Positions 6,849-16,687 of a DNA stretch of 30,538 nt are shown here, piece after piece. The notes beneath the pieces are model-generated. The model saw nothing but the letters and a program-made list of their open reading frames with translations, was not told the origin of the DNA and ran no database searches. How positions within the stretch are numbered: the first letter of the stretch is position 1; every line of letters starts with the position of its first letter. Source of the stretch: a virus. Location: positions 1-30,538 of the IMG/VR virus record IMGVR_UViG_3300031585_000003. One strand, written 5' to 3'. Position numbers and translations under genes: made by a program.

Positions 6849-7250
6849 ATGCAAGAAACCGCTCAAACAGTAGAGCCAAAAACTGTGACAACGCAAATCA
6901 CGGAAACAGATATTAAACCGAAGCCGGTGGAAATATCAAAATTAAGTCTGAATCAACGGATTCTACTCAGGGCATTGGCGGATGAAGTAATGGACAGCCC
7001 ATTGTTCAAAGGACTTGGAAATTTGCAGAAACAGTTATATTATTCCACCAAAGAAATGTTTGCAAAGCCTCATGGATTGGAAATGCAGGACATTGAAGGC
7101 GAAGAATTTTGGGAGAAAATCGAAGTCGCCGGACAAAAGAAGAAAGAACCGAAACGGTTTCTCAGGTTTAAGTGGAATTTTTATATACCCGGCACCAATT
7201 CCAAAATCAGTGTGGAAAAACGGTGGCGATATGAGGATTTCACGGCATGA
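6849..7250 (+). CDS. Hypothetical head-region protein
   Basis: This is a 133-residue protein. The first 30 residues are low-complexity (Thr/Pro/Lys), followed by a helical section (LSLNQRILLRALADEVMDS) and a Lys/Trp-rich C-terminal half ending WRYEDFTA. AAAGGATAATAATT precedes the ATG. It overlaps the next gene at ATGA (7247-7250). The position between TerL and portal suggests a packaging or head-assembly accessory, with no recognised domain. Confidence 0.65.
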   Translation: MQETAQTVEPKTVTTQITETDIKPKPVEISKLSLNQRILLRALADEVMDSPLFKGLGNLQKQLYYSTKEMFAKPHGLEMQDIEGEEFWEKIEVAGQKKKEPKRFLRFKWNFYIPGTNSKISVEKRWRYEDFTA

Positions 7251-7495
7251 ATGGTATATACTATATCATATCATTGATCGTGACAGTTACAGGGATGCTC
7301 CTGTCGTTCAAAATGGGCTATCGTGCAGCCGGGCGAGAAGAAAGACTGATAATGAGCGCACCATCTGATATGGTAATAATTGATACCGAAGCCGAAGAAA
7401 AAGCACCTGAGACCGATGAGAAAATACGGGAAGACATGGACATGGCGATAAAAATGGCGCAAGGATATGGCGATGAAGCCGGACAACACTTATGA
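7247..7495 (+). CDS. Small membrane-anchored protein
   Basis: This is an 82-residue protein with one N-terminal hydrophobic helix (IYYIISLIVTVTGMLLSFKMGY, here residues about 4-25) and an acidic cytoplasmic-type tail. The start overlaps the preceding stop. No family is recognised. Confidence 0.6.
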   Translation: MNGIYYIISLIVTVTGMLLSFKMGYRAAGREERLIMSAPSDMVIIDTEAEEKAPETDEKIREDMDMAIKMAQGYGDEAGQHL

Positions 7496-7544
7496 AAATG
7501 ATAAACTATTAAAGATTATGTCGATTATTGGGCTATTTTAATAT

Positions 7545-9533
7545 ATGGCAAAACGAAAATCAAATTTAAAAGACCCGGATGTCGAACTTGTTGAATCCCT
7601 GATTGCCTTTGGAATGAAGGGTAAGGAAGATTGCGGTGTAATCACAAACTACAATCGCGGCATTCAATATTGGCGGGGAAATCATAAGATCAGTGAGAAC
7701 AGCGCCAAGACCGGCAATAAAGTCTATAATAAGTTTGCCGAAATTATTGAAACCCGTCTTTCCCATTTGACCGATGCCAAGCCGAAGTGGTTGTTCAGGC
7801 CGCAGGAAACCAATGACATACAGATCGCCCATGCTCTTAACCAGATAATGGGTGATGTCATTTGGGATTATATAGATTGGGATCATGGTGAAGATGGCGG
7901 TGGCAAAGGTGAAGACGCTATCTTACAGGCAGCATTTGCTGGTAGTTGCCATATTAAAACAGTGCTCGATATTGATACCGGCTATCCTAATTTTGTTGTA
8001 ATCCCCGCCGGTGCCATAATTGTCGATCCGAAAGCCAAGAAGAAAAAGCAACTTCGTTACTGGATTCATCTTGTCCCGACTTCGATAAAACATATCAAGC
8101 GCCAATATGGGGTAGATGTTCAGCCACAAGCCGATCTTGAGCGTATATACGACCATGACCGGGCGGACTTCCATAGACCGCAGATTACCGGGCAGCTTGA
8201 TTCGACAAATGACACATTCCCATCACTACCCTACAAAATAGATGGGAAAGGTGGACAATCCGATTATAGCGCCGATCAATTAGGCAAAGCCATTATCGCT
8301 GAATGCTGGATGCAGGATTGGACAATGGAAGCTATACCTTATGATGCCAAAGAGACTTCCGATGAACATAATGCCTTCAAAATGGCACAACCTGTATTTG
8401 TAACGCATGATGAACATCATCCTAAACATATCGCAGCGCATACCACATTCATGAATAAGCTTGATGCGGTGGCTGATGCGCAGCTCATACAGCAGCTTCA
8501 AGAGCACATTGCTACTCATGAACGATTCCCGCAGGATACCAGCCGCCTGAAATATCCTTATGGACGTGTTATCACTGTCTGCCAGGGGAAGAAACTCCTC
8601 GACCGGCCAAATCCGTTTGGCATGTTGGGACTTGGATTCAGGGATGTTCTGATAAAATTTGATTATAATAAGAACCCGGAGGCATATTGGGGGAAACCGC
8701 TTACTATCGATCTTTTCGATCCGCAGGATGATCTCAACCATCGCAAGAATGCAATTACTAAAAACATTAATTTGCTTAATAATGGTATCCGCAAGATTAA
8801 ATGGATTCTCTATGATAAGCTCGGCATAAAAAACAATCCCCGAATGCTGAATAATATGCCAGGTAATGTTGTGCCGTTCATTAATTCACCGGAAGAATTT
8901 ACCACTGATTTCGGGAAGCCGATGCCGAACCAGGTATGGGTTGATCTTCAGTGGAATGAGCGGTTTATGGAGAATCAAACCAATAGTGAGGCAGTGGGAA
9001 GTGGGCGCTTACCAGCCGCCGGGACTGCTGGTGTAACAGTGGAAACATTGTTGGGTGAATTTAAGACTATTCTTCGCAAGCCGCTACGTCACTATGCCGG
9101 AGCATTGGCGGAAATGGGCAGAAATGCGGTTCTGATTATGTCGGAATTTATGGATGATAACGAAAAATTCATGATTCTCGGTGCGGATCAACAAGCCTAC
9201 GAACAGATCAATTGGGGTGAGATCAGGGATCGTGCGCGATTAATGAGAAACGTTAGAATTGATACCGCCAATATGTTGCCAACTTCGCGTCTTGAGACCT
9301 TCCGTCGCACTGTTGAGTTGATGCAGGCCGGAGTTCCGCCGGAAGCCGCCGTGCAACTGTTGGATGATCCCAAAACAATTCAGATCATGCAGACCATGAG
9401 TAAGATCAATCAACTCACCGGAATGTTGGAACAGATGGCGCAGGAAAATAAGCAACTTAAAGAACAAGTAAACACAATGGTAAACCGGATGCAGGGCAAT
9501 TCCGGTATGGGAAATGTTGGGATATTTAAATAG
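7545..9533 (+). CDS. Portal protein
   Basis: This 662-residue protein is the expected size for a podovirus-type portal. It forms the dodecameric ring at the capsid vertex through which TerL pumps DNA. Recognisable portal-like features are an N-terminal acidic helix, KVYNKFAEIIETRLSHLTDAKPKW, the wing region with VVIPAGAIIVDP, a long central section, and a C-terminal helical region ending in a coiled coil (MLEQMAQENKQLKEQVNTMVNRM). It directly follows the terminase module and precedes scaffold and capsid. The ribosome site before ATG 7545 is weak. Confidence 0.85.
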   Translation: MAKRKSNLKDPDVELVESLIAFGMKGKEDCGVITNYNRGIQYWRGNHKISENSAKTGNKVYNKFAEIIETRLSHLTDAKPKWLFRPQETNDIQIAHALNQIMGDVIWDYIDWDHGEDGGGKGEDAILQAAFAGSCHIKTVLDIDTGYPNFVVIPAGAIIVDPKAKKKKQLRYWIHLVPTSIKHIKRQYGVDVQPQADLERIYDHDRADFHRPQITGQLDSTNDTFPSLPYKIDGKGGQSDYSADQLGKAIIAECWMQDWTMEAIPYDAKETSDEHNAFKMAQPVFVTHDEHHPKHIAAHTTFMNKLDAVADAQLIQQLQEHIATHERFPQDTSRLKYPYGRVITVCQGKKLLDRPNPFGMLGLGFRDVLIKFDYNKNPEAYWGKPLTIDLFDPQDDLNHRKNAITKNINLLNNGIRKIKWILYDKLGIKNNPRMLNNMPGNVVPFINSPEEFTTDFGKPMPNQVWVDLQWNERFMENQTNSEAVGSGRLPAAGTAGVTVETLLGEFKTILRKPLRHYAGALAEMGRNAVLIMSEFMDDNEKFMILGADQQAYEQINWGEIRDRARLMRNVRIDTANMLPTSRLETFRRTVELMQAGVPPEAAVQLLDDPKTIQIMQTMSKINQLTGMLEQMAQENKQLKEQVNTMVNRMQGNSGMGNVGIFK

Positions 9534-9540
9534 GTGATTT

Positions 9541-9738
9541 ATGGCAAATAAACGTAAAGTGTTGAAAATAAATAACGAAGCCGTCCTGAAACATTTGCAG
9601 GTTATTCGAAATCATGGAATCATTGAGCAGGGAGATGAGAAGGCTATTCAGTTAGGCCGTCAATTCTTTTACTGGCAGCGGGGAAATGAAAAATTCGAAC
9701 TGACAAATCAGGATGTCGGGAAACTATTAAATAAATAA
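9541..9738 (+). CDS. Small hypothetical protein between portal and scaffold
   Basis: This is a 65-residue basic protein, MANKRKVLKINNEAVLKHLQV..., preceded by AGGTGATTT. No domain is recognised. It is tightly packed between portal and scaffold, so it is probably a head-assembly accessory. Confidence 0.6.
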   Translation: MANKRKVLKINNEAVLKHLQVIRNHGIIEQGDEKAIQLGRQFFYWQRGNEKFELTNQDVGKLLNK

Positions 9739-9752
9739 TCGAAAGGGACAAT

Positions 9753-10574
9753 ATGCCTGACGATGTAAAAATGAATTGGGATGCTGAAAAGGGAACAGTC
9801 ACCCTTGTCAAAGATGAAGATACCAAAACCTTTGACCTGTCGAATGAGAATGATCGCGTTACTCTCATGAAGATGGGACAGCGGGGATGGTATTATGACG
9901 AAGTGGCATCCAAAGAATTAGGTCAACTTCGCACAGTCGTCAACAATTGGGACAAAACCATTGAAGCTGCAAAGAAAGATGACAAAGCAATGCAGGAGCT
10001 TGTTGGAAAATTGGAAATGGCAATTGGCCGTCCTCTGACAAATAAAGAGGAAAAGGATCTGGATAAAGGCAAAATGCCCAAAATTCTTCTTGACGAAGAA
10101 GAAGATTCCAATATTAAAAACATGTTCAAGCAGTATGAGGCGAAGATAACCGAACTCGAAAAGAAGTTGAATCAATTTGCCAAAGGCTCAGAAGATAAGG
10201 AATTGGCGGCTATCCAGGCTGAAATTGAAAAAGAAGCCATAGCACTCGAAAAGAAATACGATGGAAAAGATGGTACTCCCAAATTTGAGCGCGATGAGAT
10301 TTATAAATTTGCCGCTGAAAAAGGGATAGATGATCTCGAACTCGCTTTCAAAATGATGAATCTTGACAAGCTTACCGAAGCAGCGCAGAAAAAAGCGATT
10401 GCGGAATACCAGGATCAACTTAAAAAGCGCAAGGCAGGATTTGTCGAATCATCAGAAGAAAGTGCTGCTATCGAATCCAGTCATAAAAGCAATGCCAAAA
10501 CTTATCATCAATTGGGCCATGAAGCATTTGAATCCGCTAAAAAACAGGGAATCAGCTTTTTTAATGATGACTAA
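9753..10574 (+). CDS. Capsid scaffolding protein (putative)
   Basis: This is a 273-residue, highly charged, predominantly helical protein with long coiled-coil-like stretches (for example FKQYEAKITELEKKLNQFAKG and AIQAEIEKEAIALEKK). Low aromatic content in its middle and a position immediately before the major capsid gene are typical of phage scaffolds. The final segment FESAKKQGISFFNDD may be the capsid-binding tail. AAAGGGAC precedes ATG 9753. The assignment is by composition and gene order. Confidence 0.75.
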   Translation: MPDDVKMNWDAEKGTVTLVKDEDTKTFDLSNENDRVTLMKMGQRGWYYDEVASKELGQLRTVVNNWDKTIEAAKKDDKAMQELVGKLEMAIGRPLTNKEEKDLDKGKMPKILLDEEEDSNIKNMFKQYEAKITELEKKLNQFAKGSEDKELAAIQAEIEKEAIALEKKYDGKDGTPKFERDEIYKFAAEKGIDDLELAFKMMNLDKLTEAAQKKAIAEYQDQLKKRKAGFVESSEESAAIESSHKSNAKTYHQLGHEAFESAKKQGISFFNDD

Positions 10575-10591
10575 AATAAGGATTTAAGAAA

Positions 10592-11554
10592 ATGGCTCTA
10601 AACTATGATTCAATTACCGCCATAGTCAGAGAGCACTATATTCCGAAACTCATTGATAATATCTATGAGTCCAGTGCTTTATTGACAATGATGCGACAAG
10701 ACGGGGTAGTTATCCCCGGTGGAACCAAAATAACACAGCCTGTTCTTTATGCAAAGAACACTGCTCGAGGCGGATATACGGGGATGGAACCCCATGATGT
10801 CAGTGAGGGCGAAACCCGGACAGCCGCCAATTACGATTGGGCAAACTATTATGTTTCCCTCGTGATGAGCGGTGATGATGAGCGTAAAGCAAATGGCAAC
10901 GACAATGTGCTTGAAAGTCTAATTAATTTGAAAATGCAGGAAGCCGAAATGTCCATGAAGGATCAGTTGGCATCCGATATTTTTACCGGAAGTTCTTATA
11001 TTGTCGGTCTTGATACTGCAATTGGAACCGGGACTTATGCCGGAATAGCCGGTGGGACGTATTCTTGGTGGCAGTCGGGCGTTGATACTACCGCCCATAC
11101 AGCAGCCAACATGAAAGACAGTTCCAATGCTTCTTACATTCACACTCTTTTTCGCGCTGCCTGGTCTTCATGTAAACACATGGGAGAAAAGCCCAACCTG
11201 ATTATCACTTCTCAGGATGTTTTTGACATCTATGAGCAGTCGCTTCAGGTGAATGCACGTTATCCCATGACATCACGCTCCAAATTCCTGGCAGATGCCG
11301 GATTTACTGCACTCGATTTCCGTGGAAGACCTGTGACTGTTGATGATTTCTGTGCTTCAGGAACCGATTCAGCCTGTTATTTCCTGAACACCAAATTTAT
11401 GCCGTTGTTCTATCATCCGCAAAATAACTTCCGGTTGACACCCTGGAAGGTTCCTACCAATGCGGATGGACGAATTGCCCAACTGTATTTCACCGGGCAA
11501 ATCGGATTGACCAATCGGCGCATGTTCTACCGCTTTAGCGATCTTTGCAATTAA
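10592..11554 (+). CDS. Major capsid protein
   Basis: This is a 320-residue protein following the scaffold. N-terminal YIPKLIDNIYESSALLTMMRQ, then 'GGTKITQPVLYAKNTARGG' and 'SGDDERKANG', and C-terminal KFMPLFYHPQNNFRLTPWKVP plus LYFTGQIGLTNRRMFYRFSDL match the pattern of HK97-fold capsid proteins in podovirus-like phages, with no delta domain because the scaffold is separate. AAGGATTTAAGAAA precedes the ATG. Confidence 0.88.
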   Translation: MALNYDSITAIVREHYIPKLIDNIYESSALLTMMRQDGVVIPGGTKITQPVLYAKNTARGGYTGMEPHDVSEGETRTAANYDWANYYVSLVMSGDDERKANGNDNVLESLINLKMQEAEMSMKDQLASDIFTGSSYIVGLDTAIGTGTYAGIAGGTYSWWQSGVDTTAHTAANMKDSSNASYIHTLFRAAWSSCKHMGEKPNLIITSQDVFDIYEQSLQVNARYPMTSRSKFLADAGFTALDFRGRPVTVDDFCASGTDSACYFLNTKFMPLFYHPQNNFRLTPWKVPTNADGRIAQLYFTGQIGLTNRRMFYRFSDLCN

Positions 11555-11569
11555 GAAAGGAGGCAAGTC

Positions 11570-12073
11570 ATGAGTGGAACAGCACAAAAAGTAAGTGGGC
11601 CTACCTTTGCCCTGGGTCGCTTGGCAGATTTAACAATTGTCAGCACAACGCAGCAATTCCCGTTGGGGAAAAAGGTGGAAGATCAATTAGGCAATGTATA
11701 TCGTTATGTCCAGAATATTGCAGCCGATACTTTGGCACTGGCAGATGGACAGGTGGTATATCTTGCGGACGATGGTGAATGGATTGTCACGCGCGATTTC
11801 ACCGGCGGCTCGGCTGTCGGCGGTCGTGTTGTCGGAGTGGCAATCTCAACTGTAGCATACGGTTCTTACGGTTGGATTCAGACTGCCGGAATACATGATG
11901 CCGTTTATACCGATGGTGGAGTTGCGGCAGGTGATTATCTTGTCGGACACTCCGTTGATGGTGAGGCTGATACGATGGCTGATGGCGAGGAAGAGCAGGT
12001 CTTCGGACAGGCCCTTGCCGATGATACCGCTACCGGGCAGGAAACTTGTCCGGCTTTGCTGTATGGTAATTAA
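11570..12073 (+). CDS. Head decoration-type protein
   Basis: This is a 167-residue Gly/Ala/Val-rich, beta-type protein directly after the major capsid gene, with a strong AGGAGG ribosome site. The sequence PFALGRLADLTIVSTTQQFPLGKKVEDQLGN (conserved blocks ALGRLAD and PLGKKVED) and the later VVGVAIST resemble phage capsid-associated proteins that carry RecA-independent beta-barrel decoration folds. A capsid-stabilising role is inferred from position and composition. Confidence 0.6.
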   Translation: MSGTAQKVSGPTFALGRLADLTIVSTTQQFPLGKKVEDQLGNVYRYVQNIAADTLALADGQVVYLADDGEWIVTRDFTGGSAVGGRVVGVAISTVAYGSYGWIQTAGIHDAVYTDGGVAAGDYLVGHSVDGEADTMADGEEEQVFGQALADDTATGQETCPALLYGN

Positions 12074-12083
12074 ACCCGACACA

Positions 12084-12112
12084 GATGGGATGGGGTTAAT
12101 CCCCGTCCCGTC
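12084..12112 (+). terminator. Strong hairpin after the capsid/decoration genes
   Basis: GATGGGATGGGG, loop TTAAT, CCCCGTCCCGTC. Twelve base pairs can form, two of them G-T wobbles. It is followed by TATATTTA rather than a long U tract. It lies just after the decoration gene and before the adaptors. That suits a partial terminator or a 3' RNA stabiliser that raises capsid mRNA over tail mRNA. Confidence 0.65.
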
Positions 12113-12132
12113 TATATTTAACAGGCTATGAA

Positions 12133-12729
12133 ATGACTACCACAACGTTAAGAGCAACGGTCAGACGGCGCATCAATCAAACTGATAATATGAATACTCA
12201 GTTTGCCGATAGCATGATTGATGAATTGGGGAACCAGGCCCGGCGCATGTTCGCAGCTATTCTCCCGGAAGGCATATTATCATCCTTGAGAAAAAGTGGG
12301 TCATTGACTCCCTCAAGCGGTGTCGCATCTTATCCGGCTGATTATCTGCGGAGCCTGAAAGACCCTGAAGTATTGGTCGATTCAGTCCATGCCAATAAGA
12401 TTCCGTTGGGTGAGAAATGGAGATTACGATACCTGGAATCGAATGACAATGTAAAATCGGGAACCACTGATAAATACTATTGGGAAACCGATGCAGGAAT
12501 CCATTGTCTGCCTACAACTGCAACAGCTATTACTTATCCGTATATACGGGTGCCGGATGATCTTGATACGGAAGCGAATGCCGATATGCCGTTAGATGTT
12601 GATGATATGGTCATTGATTATGTATTTGAAAAGCTGATGGGGACACGGCGCGGCGATAAGGAATTAGCGGTTTACCTTGCCAATCAGAAAGGGTCGTTAT
12701 TGGGGGCGATGAATAATGAGCACGTTTAA
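12133..12729 (+). CDS. Head-tail adaptor-like protein
   Basis: This is a 198-residue protein. The N terminus TLRATVRRRINQTDNMNTQFADSMIDELGNQ resembles the first helices of phage head-tail connector/adaptor proteins (gp6/adaptor type), followed by the VASYPADYLRSLKDPE block often seen in this family. It overlaps the next gene by 14 bases. Position after the head genes supports an adaptor role. Confidence 0.6.
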   Translation: MTTTTLRATVRRRINQTDNMNTQFADSMIDELGNQARRMFAAILPEGILSSLRKSGSLTPSSGVASYPADYLRSLKDPEVLVDSVHANKIPLGEKWRLRYLESNDNVKSGTTDKYYWETDAGIHCLPTTATAITYPYIRVPDDLDTEANADMPLDVDDMVIDYVFEKLMGTRRGDKELAVYLANQKGSLLGAMNNEHV

Positions 12730-13381
12730 AAATTTACAGGATGATACACTCGATCTATGCCAGGAATTGCAGGGACGGACGGATTTCACGCTCACCCGTA
12801 TAAAGCGTTTAATCAATCAAGGGTATTATGACTTTGTTAGAAAAACGAGAATATTAAAAGATTATGATGATATAACTACAGTGGCGAATCAAACTTCTTA
12901 TGATTTGTCGGATCAAGACATTGAAGTCCTTTCAGTAAAATATGTATCTGACTCCGGTTCTTTATTATTAAAGCCGTATCCCGGAGGATGGTCTAATATC
13001 CCAACTGCAACTACTTATGGGACACCCGAATTTTATTGGTATAAAAATATTAATACCCGATCCGGTGGAAAAATTGGGACAGAACCCACGATTAATACAA
13101 GCGATAATACTCTGAGAATATGGGTATCAAAAATGTTTGATTCGGAATTATCTGCAAACGATGATGTGCCGGAATTAAAATTAGAATATCATGACGCACT
13201 TGTATATTATGCTACCTGGAGATTGTATGCTATTTATGGCCACTTAAATGAAGCATGGTCGTCTAAAACATTGACATTTAAAAATTTGTATGATGGGATT
13301 ATAAAAGATTATCTGGGATTGGAAAAACCGATGTATGATATAAGGGATTTTGATTCAAGAAGAAAATTTGAGGTAGGTTAA
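12716..13381 (+). CDS. Tail adaptor/connector-like protein, paralog 1
   Basis: This is a 221-residue protein. The start TFKNLQDDTLDLCQELQG and the following FTLTRIKRLINQGYYDFVRKT are strikingly similar to the next gene (TFKDMQDDVLNECHDLQT, FSLTRIKRAINRGYHNFVKDT). The middle blocks KPYPGGWSNIP and YGTPEFYW and the final YHDALVYYATWRLYAIYGHLN also recur. This is the pattern of phage adaptor proteins that sit under the portal. Its stop overlaps the next start (TAATG). Confidence 0.65.
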   Translation: MSTFKNLQDDTLDLCQELQGRTDFTLTRIKRLINQGYYDFVRKTRILKDYDDITTVANQTSYDLSDQDIEVLSVKYVSDSGSLLLKPYPGGWSNIPTATTYGTPEFYWYKNINTRSGGKIGTEPTINTSDNTLRIWVSKMFDSELSANDDVPELKLEYHDALVYYATWRLYAIYGHLNEAWSSKTLTFKNLYDGIIKDYLGLEKPMYDIRDFDSRRKFEVG

Positions 13382-14067
13382 TGGCGACTACATTTAAAGA
13401 CATGCAAGATGATGTTTTAAATGAATGTCATGATTTGCAAACGAGAATAGACTTCAGTCTTACTCGCATAAAAAGAGCCATAAACAGAGGCTATCATAAT
13501 TTCGTAAAAGACACTGATTGCATATTCGATTCATTCAACTTTACGACTGTTGCAAATCAGCAATATTATGATTCAAGTGATGTTGCCAATTTTGCCTATT
13601 GTTATAAAATTAGCACCGTGAAATATGTTGAGGAGAGCACTGAATTTGGAAAAACGCTTATTCCTTATCCAGGTGGCTATAATGCGTTGCCAAGAAATAA
13701 GAGCTATGGAGAACCAAGTTATTATTATATAAGAGGAATGACCTCTAACAATTTGCGCAAGATAGGAACATATCCAATTATGGATTCGGCTGGAGAAACA
13801 TTACAAGTCGAAGGTTGTCGATACCCAACATCGGAATTATCCGAAGCGTCAGATGAACCGGAAATTGATGAGGAATATAGAGATGCTATTATATATTATG
13901 CGGTATATAGAATCTATCATTCATATTTTAATTTAAATAAGGATTGGCGATCTAAATCCATAGAATATAAACAACTATATAAAGAGATTGTTGATGAATT
14001 CCGATACAACAATTTCATCGATGACTTAGAGGGGCTACAGGTTCAGGATGCTTTCCCAGAATATTAA
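13381..14067 (+). CDS. Tail adaptor/connector-like protein, paralog 2
   Basis: This 228-residue protein is colinear with its neighbour at 12716-13381: the same N-terminal TFK..QDD, LTRIKR.IN.GY..FV, a PYPGGYNALP block, YGEPSYYYI, KIGTYP and a YRDAIIYYAVYRIYHSYFNLN helix near the end. A tandem duplication followed by divergence is the simplest explanation. The two may form adjacent rings or a hetero-oligomer in the connector. It overlaps the next gene by 20 bases. Confidence 0.65.
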   Translation: MATTFKDMQDDVLNECHDLQTRIDFSLTRIKRAINRGYHNFVKDTDCIFDSFNFTTVANQQYYDSSDVANFAYCYKISTVKYVEESTEFGKTLIPYPGGYNALPRNKSYGEPSYYYIRGMTSNNLRKIGTYPIMDSAGETLQVEGCRYPTSELSEASDEPEIDEEYRDAIIYYAVYRIYHSYFNLNKDWRSKSIEYKQLYKEIVDEFRYNNFIDDLEGLQVQDAFPEY

Positions 14068-16687
14068 ACAATTCAAAGGGCTTGCACAGCACATTCTCTA
14101 TGAAGAATTAAGCCCTGAATACTGCCATACGATGGTTAATCTTGATGTTGACAACCCATTGGGAAGATTGTCGAAGCGGGGAGGCTACACCAAAAAATAT
14201 AGTGATTCCCTCACTGACGTTATAAGCGCCTGTGAATATAAAATACCGACTACCGGTGATACCATTTTAATATTCAATGACAACGGGACACTGAAAACCT
14301 ATACCAACGGTGCATCGTTGACATCGCTTTCATTGCCGAGCGGGGCAGCGTTAACTTCCGGTTTCCGCAATCAATATTTCGGATTCAAAGATCATATTAT
14401 CATAACCACCGGAAATGGATCAACCAATTACGTGCTTGGCTATCACTATATTAAGCGGGTAAATGCGAGCAATACCGGATTATTCGGGAATGTCGAACAA
14501 TTCACGGGCTATAAGCTATTAAAAAATCAGATAGTATTTGAAAACGGTCAATTCAGTTTACTTTACAATGTCGTTCAGCTTGGCAGCTACTATTACATAT
14601 CATTTCAGGGCAGCAGATATGTTGAAAAGCGCAATAGCTCATTTCAACTTGTAGATCGAATACTCGCTCAGGCCGATGCCGATGCAAAGACGACAATCGC
14701 ATTGGCGGCTGATGATACCTATCTCTATGTAGGAACAGAAGATGGATTGTATAAGATAAATCCGAATGGATGGGTGACCGAGGATTCGAGCACTGATTTA
14801 ACGGGAATACTTGGAGTCGCAGTAGATGATGATTATGTATTTGCTTGTGCCGCGAATGATGTGACACGCTATGACATAACCGATTTAAGTTCAAACTCGA
14901 ATGAGAATCATATTGCAACATTCAGAGATATTACCTGTGATCCTGATTCCGGAGGAGCTATTTACCTATTGACAACCGGAAGCAGCGGGACTATCGAGAG
15001 ATATGTTAAGGGGAATTGGGCAGACGGTAATGAAACCCATAGTGTTTCACCTTCTATTGGTGTAATATACAATATTATTTATGATAATACGAATGATTAT
15101 GTGGTAGCAACTGGGAGTGGTGGCAGCACAAAGCGATATACCGATAGTACACTGACATTGGTCGATACCAATACCGTCACCGGCGCACAATTCCGGGTAT
15201 TGTTACCTGATTCCAGCCCGGTAGAGGATAGATATGGCACGGTCTATCCGCTTGCCAGCGACACGCCTACCTATCCTTCACTGGTAAGCATTTCAGTCGA
15301 ATCAATCGACAGTGGCGGAAGCCTTGATGCCGGAACCTATTTTTACAAGATTGCCATTGTGGATGTTGACGGGCAGGAATTTCTATTGTCCGATCCCATA
15401 ATAGTGCAGGTGCCGGGCAGTTATAATGTCGATCTTGAAATTGTGGTAAATGATACTTTGCCGGATATTCTTTATCGTGGGCAGACAATAAATATTTATC
15501 GTGCCTATAATTCAACAAGTCAGGATGAACTCGAAGAAGCCACTAATTACAAACTATTGGATTCCATTGATATTAATTCTTCGCAATGGATTCATGAAGC
15601 CGACTTGAATATTTATCATTATCATTATACCGATGACACAACAGAAGCCAATATTTCTGATGTTACCTATCAGGAAAATTCGGGATTCAGTGAAAATACC
15701 AAATCACGTTATGTCAATTACAAAGTGCATGAATGGATTGGGAATGAGCTTCATGCCGCAAATATGTATGTGGATGGGAAAACCTATAAAAATAAAATAG
15801 CAGTAAGTCAGGCGGATGGCCCGGATGTTGTCGTATTCGTAAATACTTATGACTTCAATCCTTATGATGGCGACGAAATAAAGAATATAACCACTGCCTA
15901 CGGACGCGCCTATATAATGAAAAACCGCAGAACCGGTATTTTCTATCAGCAAATTCCTGAACGTATTTTAAATTTTGGTATTGCCGATACTGATTCCTAT
16001 TTCAATGACAATGAAACGATCTACATGATTACCAATAAAGGATTAGCAGTAGTCAGTGGGGCCAATGGAGAAATTATAAGCGATCCCGTTAAAACATATT
16101 TTGATGCAATATCGGATTTCACGGATAGTTGTGTGTTCCTGCGTGATGATTTGAGCCGGATATTGTTCAGTTTCCCCGGAGATCATACATTTATATTCAA
16201 TAAATTGCATAAATTATGGATGCATTATAATGGGGCTTATGCCTTTAAGGGATATTTCAAGAATCTTGACAATGAATATATCGGATTCGGGCAGGAACCG
16301 GCGGAGCCATTGGCGGATTATTTCTTTGAATTGGATGATGCCACACAGGACAATGGAGAAAGTATTACAATATCTTATGAAACACCACTTCTTAAAATGT
16401 CGGAGTTAGATGGAGAAGACATTGAATTAATCAAGATGAATTATCGTGTCGATAAAACCGGAACCATAAATTTTGTTTTATATGACTACGCAGAGGCATC
16501 CAAGCGGACGGTAGAAACGATTTCATTGGAAGACCCGGTGAGTGGTGCCTTGACAGACAAAACCAAGTTCTTTCAAAATGCATGGGGTGAAGCATTTAGT
16601 CTCGCCATAAGTGGGACGAGCACGAAATTCAAGTTATCGAGCATTTCATTGATTGGGGAAAGTGCGGGAGAAACGGCTAATGTATAA
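14048..16687 (+). CDS. Large beta-propeller-like tail nozzle/hub protein
   Basis: This is an 879-residue protein, by far the longest in the window. The N terminus (QFKGLAQHILYEELSPEY, then MVNLDVDNPLGRLSKRGGYTKKY) resembles the start of podovirus tail proteins such as P22 gp10 or T7 gp12, where 'N......GRL..R.G....' is typical. Residues about 200-370 hold repeated beta segments (for example ATDDTYLYVGTEDGLYKINP-type and TDLTGILGVAVDDDYVFA), consistent with a propeller. The assignment as DNA-stabilising tail nozzle is by architecture and gene order after the adaptors. Confidence 0.65.
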   Translation: MLSQNIKQFKGLAQHILYEELSPEYCHTMVNLDVDNPLGRLSKRGGYTKKYSDSLTDVISACEYKIPTTGDTILIFNDNGTLKTYTNGASLTSLSLPSGAALTSGFRNQYFGFKDHIIITTGNGSTNYVLGYHYIKRVNASNTGLFGNVEQFTGYKLLKNQIVFENGQFSLLYNVVQLGSYYYISFQGSRYVEKRNSSFQLVDRILAQADADAKTTIALAADDTYLYVGTEDGLYKINPNGWVTEDSSTDLTGILGVAVDDDYVFACAANDVTRYDITDLSSNSNENHIATFRDITCDPDSGGAIYLLTTGSSGTIERYVKGNWADGNETHSVSPSIGVIYNIIYDNTNDYVVATGSGGSTKRYTDSTLTLVDTNTVTGAQFRVLLPDSSPVEDRYGTVYPLASDTPTYPSLVSISVESIDSGGSLDAGTYFYKIAIVDVDGQEFLLSDPIIVQVPGSYNVDLEIVVNDTLPDILYRGQTINIYRAYNSTSQDELEEATNYKLLDSIDINSSQWIHEADLNIYHYHYTDDTTEANISDVTYQENSGFSENTKSRYVNYKVHEWIGNELHAANMYVDGKTYKNKIAVSQADGPDVVVFVNTYDFNPYDGDEIKNITTAYGRAYIMKNRRTGIFYQQIPERILNFGIADTDSYFNDNETIYMITNKGLAVVSGANGEIISDPVKTYFDAISDFTDSCVFLRDDLSRILFSFPGDHTFIFNKLHKLWMHYNGAYAFKGYFKNLDNEYIGFGQEPAEPLADYFFELDDATQDNGESITISYETPLLKMSELDGEDIELIKMNYRVDKTGTINFVLYDYAEASKRTVETISLEDPVSGALTDKTKFFQNAWGEAFSLAISGTSTKFKLSSISLIGESAGETANV

